Shown here: positions 42,868 to 49,660 of the stretch, piece after piece
How the letters are laid out: each line of letters begins with the position of its first letter
Position numbering within the stretch: the stretch's first letter is position 1
Assembly: GCA_018053185.1 (NCBI GenBank)
Contig: JAGPLX010000012.1
Span: 1-54,196 of the forward strand
DNA from: Syntrophobacteraceae bacterium
GTDB taxonomy: Bacteria > Desulfobacterota > Syntrophobacteria > Syntrophobacterales > Syntrophobacteraceae
Direction: 5' to 3'
DNA length: 54,196 bases
Notes under the pieces: model-generated
The model's input: the letters and a program-made list of their open reading frames with translations, nothing else
Database searches by the model: none
Told to the model about the DNA's origin: nothing
Program-made: the position numbers and the translations under genes

Positions 42868-42907
42868 AATCCCCCGCGCCCCAGACGTGGACAGGGTTGC
42901 GGGGGAT
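42868..42907 (-). terminator. Rho-independent terminator of the cytochrome c3 gene
   Basis: Read on the minus strand, ATCCCCCGC pairs with GCGGGGGAT, followed by TTTTTCG. It lies about 65 bp after the cytochrome stop. Confidence 0.8.
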
Positions 42908-42972
42908 CCGAAAGCCTTCCTTTTGAAGTGTTGTCGGGCGAGGGTCGTATTGCTTTCATCCCGCCGGCAAGA

Positions 42973-43425
42973 CTACTCCTTCTTCTCGGCCGGATGACAA
43001 CCGGTGCAGGTTACCGGAGCCTTGGTGTCGGCCTTTTCCTTTTTCAGCTTCTGGTGGCAACCCTGACAGTTTTCGTGGAAGGCGATCTTGAGATTCAGCT
43101 TTTGCTGATCCGGGGGAAGCTTCTTCTCCCCTTGAACAGTGGGTTCCGTGTGACACTTCTCGCACCGGTCCACCTGATCCCCTTGTTTCCACACGTTCTT
43201 GCCGTCTTTGTACACGTGATGGCAGTCCGCGCAGGCGATCTTGTAATCCTCGGCGTGCTTCTTGTGAGTGAACTTCACGGGTCCCTTGGTAGGAGTCGGC
43301 CAGAGGTCAGCCTTGATCACGATCTCATCGGGCGCCTTCTGTTCCGCAGCAATCACCGCGAAGGTAGCGATGAAAACGAATACGGCTACCGCCATAAAAC
43401 TGCTGATCCACTTTCCTCCTTTCAT
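42973..43425 (-). CDS. Periplasmic tetraheme cytochrome c3 (class III)
   Basis: The 150-aa protein has a signal peptide of about 27 residues (WISSFMAVAVFVFIATF core) and four heme motifs: CADCH (65-69), CEKCH (88-92), CQGCH (120-124) and CTGCH (140-144). Further histidines (KFTHKKHAEDY and CHHVYKDGK) serve as distal ligands. Tetraheme cytochrome c3 shuttles electrons from periplasmic hydrogenase or formate dehydrogenase to membrane complexes of sulfate reducers. Start at ATG 43425 behind AAAGGAGGTGA. It has its own promoter and terminator, so it is monocistronic. Confidence 0.95.
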   Translation of the reverse strand: MKGGKWISSFMAVAVFVFIATFAVIAAEQKAPDEIVIKADLWPTPTKGPVKFTHKKHAEDYKIACADCHHVYKDGKNVWKQGDQVDRCEKCHTEPTVQGEKKLPPDQQKLNLKIAFHENCQGCHQKLKKEKADTKAPVTCTGCHPAEKKE

Positions 43426-43500
43426 TTCCCTGTGTCACCTCCTTTCGGAATTTCCCGAATTGGAACAATCAAACCCCTTGAACTATCCGAAACAAGCGCC

Positions 43501-43529
43501 ATTATAGTGAAATTTTTCATTTTGTGCAA
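43501..43529 (-). promoter_or_regulatory. Sigma-70-type promoter of the cytochrome c3 gene
   Basis: On the minus strand TTGCAC (43529-43524), 17 bp, then a perfect TATAAT (43506-43501). Predicted start near 43494, about 70 nt before the ATG. Confidence 0.8.
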
Positions 43530-43933
43530 GGGTGTATTTTGCCTACGGCTCATGAAGTGACGGCAGAATGGGCAAGTTTCGGAAAAAGGGGCATGGAAGA
43601 GGAGGGAGGACGGGCATGGTGTCAAAGATCGTGCGTGGGTGCTCCGAATTCCCGGGGAAAGCAGGCGGAGGAGGAAGGAACAGGACGGATGGCGTCCATT
43701 CAGTCGGGTCTGTCTCTCCACTTCATGTCCTCGTGACGCGGAAAACATCGATGTGTCCTCGGCAATTTCCGGAAGAAATGAGGAGGCTGGCTTATTGAAT
43801 TCTCAACATCCAGCCATAATAAGTTTAGAATGAGCTCTGCGCACTCTTGTAGACGTTTCGGCCGCTGAGGTCACCTCTCCGGGAATCTCTGAATTGTCCT
43901 CGAAACCCGCTCCGGAGAGCTCCACCTAGGGTT

Positions 43934-43963
43934 TTGACAGAGGGTTCCATATGGTGCTATGAA
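43934..43963 (+). promoter_or_regulatory. Candidate promoter upstream of the DUF3303-like gene
   Basis: TTGACA (43934-43939), 18 bp, TATGAA (43958-43963). It would produce a leader of about 210 nt before ATG 44181. There is no other gene between. Confidence 0.45.
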
Positions 43964-44180
43964 GAATTGCGTTCAATGGAGTCCCCTCAACGCGGAGCCG
44001 AACGATTCACATCGTGGCGAACTGTACGTTTTGGCACCCTCGGAATGAGACCAGGAGCGACGGCGCATCCGAGGTTTTCACGGAGAGATCGCCTGTGGGT
44101 TCCCGGTGGGACCTTCTCGAAGCTTGGATAGGGGTCCGGCCGAGGGTTTGCATTCATGGAGTCCAACAAAGGAGGCAGTC

Positions 44181-44456
44181 ATGCTTTTCATGGCCATTTT
44201 CAGTTACGCTCCCGAAGATCGAAACCTGGTAATCGAGAGGAGCTTGGGGGGAAAGGAAAAGATCCCCGGGGTTGCGGTCAAGGGAGAATGGTTCGACATT
44301 TCCGGACATCGGGTGTTTCGGCTCTTCGATGCCGAGGATGAAGCCCACTTGGCTTCTTGCCTCTTCAATTGGACCGACTTGGGGGTGGCTGAGGTGATCC
44401 CCGTGATGGAAACCGAGAAAGCCCTCAAACTTCTGAAGAAGGTGGTGAAAAAGTAG
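44181..44456 (+). CDS. Small DUF3303-like protein
   Basis: The 91-aa protein starts at ATG 44181 (MLFMAIFSYAPEDRN) behind AAAGGAGG. The MLFM-I start, a central GVAVKGEWFDISGHRVFRLF strand pair, and the C-terminal LGVAEVIPVMETEKALKL resemble the ferredoxin-like alpha/beta fold of DUF3303 proteins. These are dimeric alpha/beta-barrel-like proteins of unknown function. There are no cofactor motifs. It precedes the terminator/leader of cobT but need not be linked to it. Confidence 0.65.
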   Translation: MLFMAIFSYAPEDRNLVIERSLGGKEKIPGVAVKGEWFDISGHRVFRLFDAEDEAHLASCLFNWTDLGVAEVIPVMETEKALKLLKKVVKK

Positions 44457-44483
44457 TAGTTTTTTGGAAAGGCCAAGGAGATC

Positions 44484-44552
44484 GATTGCCACCGGTGCCG
44501 ATGCCATCGGGCAATCCCCCAAGCCACGAGGAGAGGTTTGGGGGATTTTTTT
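44484..44552 (+). terminator. Strong terminator before cobT, with overlapping alternative hairpin
   Basis: AATCCCCCAA (44513-44522) pairs with TTGGGGGATT (44538-44547), followed by a run of T to 44552, giving a textbook terminator. Just upstream, GATTGCC (44484-44490) pairs with GGCAATC (44510-44516), with CCGAT/ATCGG nested. The two structures share AATC (44513-44516), so they compete. It may simply end the DUF3303-like transcript, or act as an attenuator for cobT. Confidence 0.8.
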
Positions 44553-44610
44553 CGATGATCACACGTGTTCGGCTCAGGCGGGACACGAATCCACCCTCGG
44601 AGGAAGGAAT

Positions 44611-45672
44611 ATGGAACCTCTGGATGAACTGATCCGGCTCATTCAGCCCGCGGATAAGGAATTTCAGGATAAGGCCTGGGAGCGGCTCCGTTCCCAGATT
44701 CGGCCCAGAGGGTCCCTGGGAGAGCTCGAGGCAATGGCGGCGCGACTTGCGGGGATCTACCGGACCCTGAGCCCCGATCTTTCAAGGAAGCTCATCTTTA
44801 CCATGGCGGGGGACCATGGCATCGCCCTCGAGGGAGTCAGCGCCTATCCCCAGGAAGTCACGGCACAAATGGTTTACAGTTTCATCCAGGGATGGGCGTC
44901 CATCAACGTCCTGGCCCGCCATGTGGGAGCGGAGGTCCGGGTGGTGGACTGCGGGGTGGCGGCGGATCTCCCCGCCGACTGGCCGATCCTTCATCGCAAA
45001 ATCGGGAAGGGGACTCGAAACATCAGCCGGGAAGCGGCCATGACGCGGGAGATGGCGGTTTGCGGGCTCCTCTTGGGAGCTGACCTGGTGAGGCAGGCCT
45101 ACCGAAATGAGGGTTTTAGAATCTTTGGGACGGGAGACATGGGAATCGGCAACACGACTCCATCCACGGCCATTGTAGCTGCGTTCAGCGGAAAGCCCGT
45201 GGCAGAGCTGACCGGTAGGGGAACAGGCATCGACGATGCCACCCTCGAACAGAAGATCCGCCTCATCGGTCAAGCCCTCGAGGTGAACCGGCCGAACCCG
45301 GATGATGCCCTGGACGTGTTGCACAAAGTGGGAGGGTACGAGATCGCGGGTTTGGCCGGTGCACTCCTCGGGGCAGCCAGCGTCCGGGCGCCTTTGATCT
45401 GTGACGGCTTCATTGCCACAGCCGGAGCCCTGGTGGCCTGCCGCTTGGCTCCCCATGCCCGAGACTATCTGCTGATATCCCACCAGAGTGCGGAAGTTGG
45501 CCATCAAACCATGATCGAGCTGCTCGACACGGCCCCCATTCTGGACCTGGGGATGCGGCTGGGAGAAGGGACAGGTGCCGCCCTGGCCATGAACATCGTC
45601 GAGGCCTCGGCCAAAGTGCTCGTGGAAATCAAGACGTTCGCGGAAGCGGGAGTAACGGATACAGGCTGCTAG
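44611..45672 (+). CDS. cobT: Nicotinate-nucleotide--dimethylbenzimidazole phosphoribosyltransferase
   Basis: The start at ATG 44611 (MEPLDELIRLIQPAD) follows CGGAGGAAGG, giving 353 aa. It transfers ribose phosphate from nicotinate mononucleotide to the lower-ligand base in cobalamin assembly. Typical parts are MAGDHGIALEGVSAYPQEVT, FGTGDMGIGNTTPSTAI (base/nucleotide pocket) and LGMRLGEGTGAALAMNIVEA with the catalytic Glu near residue 320. It is separated from the previous gene by a strong terminator, so it must be transcribed from a promoter at or beyond the terminator, or by read-through. No cobalamin riboswitch was recognised. Confidence 0.96.
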   Translation: MEPLDELIRLIQPADKEFQDKAWERLRSQIRPRGSLGELEAMAARLAGIYRTLSPDLSRKLIFTMAGDHGIALEGVSAYPQEVTAQMVYSFIQGWASINVLARHVGAEVRVVDCGVAADLPADWPILHRKIGKGTRNISREAAMTREMAVCGLLLGADLVRQAYRNEGFRIFGTGDMGIGNTTPSTAIVAAFSGKPVAELTGRGTGIDDATLEQKIRLIGQALEVNRPNPDDALDVLHKVGGYEIAGLAGALLGAASVRAPLICDGFIATAGALVACRLAPHARDYLLISHQSAEVGHQTMIELLDTAPILDLGMRLGEGTGAALAMNIVEASAKVLVEIKTFAEAGVTDTGC

Positions 45673-45797
45673 CCCAGCTTGGCGGAACTTTGCCTCCAAT
45701 GTCTGGGAACAGCATAACGGGTTGCCTCCAGGAGATCAGGGAAAGACCGAGAGGGCCATTGCGCCCCGAAACCCCTCCGAGCCATGCCGAGCGGCCT

Positions 45798-47855
45798 TCA
45801 TCCCGGATGCGGCCTGGACGTAGGTTCGGCAAGCTGCACGCGAAGAATGTCCTCTCTGGGGTTTACCCGGTCGATTCGGATGCGGACCATTTCTCCCTGT
45901 TGGAGCCGGACCTTGTCGGGCAAGGGCACCCCGGCCTCGATGAGGAATTGAGGAAGCACCACGTGGGCGTACCGGTCGTTCTGGTCCAGTACCAGGGCTT
46001 CCTGGCTGTGCAGGTCTTCCTGCTCGATATACTTGAGGAGCCAGTACCGAGTCCATTTCCGCTGAATGTAAAATATCTTGGACTGCATCGTCTTTAAGCG
46101 GGTGAGGATTTGCTGGAGGTCTTCCCGTGTGTAGAGACTTTCACCTCCGGCGAGGGCCTGTTTTAACTGGCGCTGGGAAACCAGGTCGGAGTACCTCCGA
46201 ATGGGTGAGGTGATGGTGGTGTAGCGGGGCAGGGCGAGGCTGCAGTGAGATCGAGGCTCCGTGTCCAGTTCCGCCCGCGAGAACAGCCTGCGCTGGCGGT
46301 AGACTCGAAACAGCTCATGCCTGCTCTGAACCGGTTCATTTTCCGGTCTGGATTCTCCCTGGCTTCGATAGACCGCCGGCATATCCTTTTCGGCCAGATA
46401 GGTAGCCGCAAGGTAATTGGCGGCGATCATCCACTCGGAGACCATGATCTGCCCAGGAGTTTCCCTGTCGTAGCGATGGAGGTGGATCATGCCCGCTGAA
46501 TCCACATAAACGTGGATCTCCGGCAGAGGCAGGAGAATGGCCCCTTGGGAGATCCTTTGGTTTCGGAACTTGAGGGCCAGCTCGTACAGGATGCGCAGGT
46601 ACGGCTCCTCCATGCATCGCTCGTTCACCGCTTCGTAGGTCAGCTGTTCCTTAACGCGAATGACGCTGGGCACCATCTCCTGGTGCTGGAAGTTGCACTC
46701 CCTGTCTGTGCGAATGAGGAAACTGAGGGCAAAGCGATCCTCATGGGCCTTCAAACTGCAGATTCCCTCGGACAGGGAGGTCGGGAGCATGGCGATTTTT
46801 GCATCCGGCAGATAAATGGAGCTGGCCCGTTCCTGGGCCTCGATGTCCAGGGCGTCCCCTTTATGTACAAATTCGGCGGCATCGGCGATATGGACTCCGA
46901 CTTCGAAGGAGCCGTCCTCGAGTACTCGGAGGCTGAGAGCGTCATCATAGTCGCGGGTGAGAGGGTGATCGACGGTGAAGGTGTGGAGTTCCCTCAAGTC
47001 TCTCCTCGATGCGGGGTCCCACCGTGCGTCGAGACCCCCGGAACCCACCTGTACGCCAAGCTCCAGGACTTCCGCCGGAAACTCGCATGTGATGTTGTGT
47101 TCGTGGAGAAACAGGTTTTCGTCTTCATCCCACACGCCCAGTCGAACGAGTATGCGGAACGCCGCGTTCTGTTGGAGGGGAACATTGGCGCGTTTGAACA
47201 ATTCCTTGGCAAAGGATAGGTGGGTGGATTCCTGTCCGTGAAGGCAGAAGTCCTTGAGGATCTCGATGAACCTGGATTCCAGGATTTCGGGCAAAAAAGG
47301 CTGCGGCTTGCGACTCCACAGTGCCTGCAGCCATGCCGATCCTTGTTCGAGTTGGGCCTCCCGCTCCTCCTCCCGTTCGAGCTCCAACCGCCTCTGCTCG
47401 ACCTTTTCCTTGGACCGGGCGTAGAACCTGCCGTCCTTGAACTGAAAAAACAGGCGGTCTTCGAGCAGCACGCGTTGGAGAGCAGCCACCTGGTCTGCGG
47501 TGACGGGGGGGTTGAAGACAAAACCCGCCAGTTCGCGGGCGTCGTATCCTTCCTCCTCCTCCTGAAGGAGACTCCAAAGCTCTTGAACCTGGACCCTCTC
47601 CATGAAACTCCTGCGAAGAGCGGCAACGGCTCCCAACCGGTGAACGAGGTCGTCCCGGCCGAGTTTCAGGTCCAAAGAACTCCCCCCCCAGTGGATGAGG
47701 CGACTCTGGGCCAGGTTCATCTCCTTGTCCTGCTCGGTCAGGATGGTGAATCTTTGGTTCTTCACGGCCAGGCAGACCCCGCAGAGCACCTGTTTGGCTT
47801 CGAAAAATTCCAGGACGGTGCCTGGAGTGATCTCTTCGAGTCCGGGACGCGTCAT
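45798..47855 (-). CDS. Ribonuclease II/R-family exoribonuclease (RNB domain)
   Basis: Start set at ATG 47855 (MTRPGLEEITPGTV), overlapping the amidase stop by 4 bp, giving 685 aa. The frame runs 52 codons further upstream inside the amidase gene. A winged-helix-like N-terminus and a charged coiled coil (ELEREEEREAQLEQ, near 190) precede the RNB catalytic domain. That domain has FTVDHPLTRDYDDALSLRVL with the Mg-binding Asp cluster and LPRYTTITSPIRRYSDLVSQ. A C-terminal S1-like beta region follows. It degrades single-stranded RNA 3' to 5'. It is the last gene of the mutS-amidase-RNase unit. Confidence 0.9.
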   Translation of the reverse strand: MTRPGLEEITPGTVLEFFEAKQVLCGVCLAVKNQRFTILTEQDKEMNLAQSRLIHWGGSSLDLKLGRDDLVHRLGAVAALRRSFMERVQVQELWSLLQEEEEGYDARELAGFVFNPPVTADQVAALQRVLLEDRLFFQFKDGRFYARSKEKVEQRRLELEREEEREAQLEQGSAWLQALWSRKPQPFLPEILESRFIEILKDFCLHGQESTHLSFAKELFKRANVPLQQNAAFRILVRLGVWDEDENLFLHEHNITCEFPAEVLELGVQVGSGGLDARWDPASRRDLRELHTFTVDHPLTRDYDDALSLRVLEDGSFEVGVHIADAAEFVHKGDALDIEAQERASSIYLPDAKIAMLPTSLSEGICSLKAHEDRFALSFLIRTDRECNFQHQEMVPSVIRVKEQLTYEAVNERCMEEPYLRILYELALKFRNQRISQGAILLPLPEIHVYVDSAGMIHLHRYDRETPGQIMVSEWMIAANYLAATYLAEKDMPAVYRSQGESRPENEPVQSRHELFRVYRQRRLFSRAELDTEPRSHCSLALPRYTTITSPIRRYSDLVSQRQLKQALAGGESLYTREDLQQILTRLKTMQSKIFYIQRKWTRYWLLKYIEQEDLHSQEALVLDQNDRYAHVVLPQFLIEAGVPLPDKVRLQQGEMVRIRIDRVNPREDILRVQLAEPTSRPHPG

Positions 47856-49660
47856 GAGGCATCTCCCAACCTGGCGGAAATTTTCATGTGCTGGATGTAA
47901 GCCTCGATTCCCGAGGAGATACCCGCTGCGAGGGTTTGCTGATACGATTTGTCTTTGAGGAGCTTTTCCTCTCGTTCGTTGGTAAGAAATGCCGTCTCGA
48001 TGAGAACGCATGGCATTTCTGCCCCCAGAAGCACGTAAAAGGGTGCCTGTTTGACCCCCAGGTCCCGTACGCCGGGATATTTGGGTTTGAGTTCCATGAC
48101 AAGGTTCTTGTGGACGTCCGAGGCCAGACGGGATGACTCGTTAATCTTGGTGTTCAGCATGAGATCGTGGAGGATGGCTTCCAGATCACTGATCTTCTTG
48201 GTGGAGGTGGCGTTCTCGAAGGCGGCGACTCTTGCCGATTCCTTGTCTTTGGACAGGTTCAGGAAATAGGTCTCGATTCCATGTTGGCTCCGATCTGCAT
48301 GGGCGTTGGTGTGAATCGAGATGAAAAGGTCAGCCTTGCTGGTGTTGGCAATGGCTGTTCGTTCCTCGAGGGAAAGATACCGGTCTTTGGTTCGGGTCAG
48401 AACGACCTCGCACCCGGTTCTGGCTTCGAGCTGCTTTTTCAGTTGCAGAGCAATGGCCAGGGTAACGTCCTTCTCATAAATGTTGTTGGGGCTGATGGCT
48501 CCCTTGTCCTTTCCGCCGTGCCCCGGATCAAGAACGATGCGTTTGACCTCCAGGCCGAGCTGCCTGGCGAGGCTGGGCGAGGAAACGCCCGGCGTCCTTG
48601 GGATTTGCTTGACCACCGGTGCCGGCGATCTCGGCCTTCCTCCCCGAACGTCGATGATGAGACGCGAGGGATCGGGAAGGGTGAAGATGCGGTAATTCCC
48701 GATGGCCTTGGTGTCAAGCACCACCCGGGCCAGGGAGGCGTCGCATTGCTCCGCCCGCACTTCCTGGAGGAAGGCGTCCATGATCCGGATCTGGGTCTTC
48801 ATTTTGGGGCTGACCAGGCAATCCTTGAGTTCGACATAAATCTTGCCCGGCTGGTTATTCTTGGGATCGGCAGGGATGGCATGTTCTTCAAATCCGATGG
48901 GCCCGCTGGTGTACACAGCTACCCGCGTGTAGTCTTCTCCGGACCAGTGCTGGATTTTTTCAATACGAACCAGATTGGGACAAGGGCTGGGGGACGCCTG
49001 CGAGCGTGGGGAAGCGGTCGAGGACGCGGCACTGCTGGGCTCCGCCGAAGGGGGAACCGTGGAGACACTCACTTTCTTTCCCTGAGGGGCCGGGAGTGAA
49101 GGGGTGTCCCCTTTCTTTTCAATCCCGGCTGTTTTTCCCCGGTCACATCCCAGCGAAGCCCGCAGCTGGGCTGCCTTCTGCTGTGCCCTGGCCCTCATGT
49201 CGCCTTTGGGATAGAAGAGGGATACCTTGGCAAACTCCAGGTAGGCCTGGGAAGGGTTCTCATCCAGGTACACCACACCCAGGAGATACTGGGCATCGTC
49301 CGCCAGGGAGCTGTTGGGGAACTTCTGGGTTACCGTTCTGTACTGATCGACGGCAACCTTCATGTGAGCACGGTCCTTGGTCAAGTCGTAGAGATGGTGA
49401 TGACACTGGCCGATCAGGTATTGGACCTTGTCCTGGTACTCCTTCCGAGGGTCCTCCCTGGACACCTTTCTGAACTGGTCGGCCGCTTGTTTCAGCGCCT
49501 GGATCTTATGGTCCCCCGCGGACATGGCCAGTGCCGCCCGGTATTCCTTCCTTGCCTGCTCGTAGAGGGAATCGACGGAATCGGCCGCGGACTCCGTGAA
49601 AAAGCCGAGGATGGAAAACGGCAGGAGGAGGATCAGGAGTAGGAGTATTCCTGTTCTCAT
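47852..49660 (-). CDS. N-acetylmuramoyl-L-alanine amidase (AmiC-type) with N-terminal repeat region and AMIN domain
   Basis: The 602-aa periplasmic protein has a signal peptide (GILLLLILLLPFSILGFF). TPR/Sel1-like helices follow to about residue 165. Then come a Ser/Pro-rich linker and an AMIN domain (about 230-330, IEKIQHWSGEDYTRVAVYTS). The C-terminal Amidase_3 domain has zinc ligands in VLDPGHGGKDKGA, SIHTNAHADRSQHG and VLIETAFLTNERE. It cleaves septal peptidoglycan between MurNAc and the peptide. The TPR-bearing N-terminus is longer than in E. coli AmiC. It overlaps mutS by 4 bp upstream and the RNase gene by 4 bp downstream. Confidence 0.93.
   Translation of the reverse strand: MRTGILLLLILLLPFSILGFFTESAADSVDSLYEQARKEYRAALAMSAGDHKIQALKQAADQFRKVSREDPRKEYQDKVQYLIGQCHHHLYDLTKDRAHMKVAVDQYRTVTQKFPNSSLADDAQYLLGVVYLDENPSQAYLEFAKVSLFYPKGDMRARAQQKAAQLRASLGCDRGKTAGIEKKGDTPSLPAPQGKKVSVSTVPPSAEPSSAASSTASPRSQASPSPCPNLVRIEKIQHWSGEDYTRVAVYTSGPIGFEEHAIPADPKNNQPGKIYVELKDCLVSPKMKTQIRIMDAFLQEVRAEQCDASLARVVLDTKAIGNYRIFTLPDPSRLIIDVRGGRPRSPAPVVKQIPRTPGVSSPSLARQLGLEVKRIVLDPGHGGKDKGAISPNNIYEKDVTLAIALQLKKQLEARTGCEVVLTRTKDRYLSLEERTAIANTSKADLFISIHTNAHADRSQHGIETYFLNLSKDKESARVAAFENATSTKKISDLEAILHDLMLNTKINESSRLASDVHKNLVMELKPKYPGVRDLGVKQAPFYVLLGAEMPCVLIETAFLTNEREEKLLKDKSYQQTLAAGISSGIEAYIQHMKISARLGDAS

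Larger units (their letters stand above)
43426..44180. other. Intergenic region with two promoters, no gene seen
   Basis: Apart from the cytochrome promoter (43501-43529, minus) and the TTGACA/TATGAA pair (43934-43963, plus), no supported gene lies in these 755 bp. Frames near 43560-43800 are short, Gly/Arg-rich and lack ribosome binding sites. The 43970-44170 part, which would be transcribed ahead of the DUF3303-like gene, is G-rich and may be structured (GGGTTCCCGGTGGGACC at about 44096-44112). Confidence 0.5.

Noticed and set aside
44460-44610. Cobalamin riboswitch before cobT
   Set aside because: The B12-box core (GCCACTG-type sequence) and its surrounding stems are absent. Only the terminator and a competing hairpin are present.
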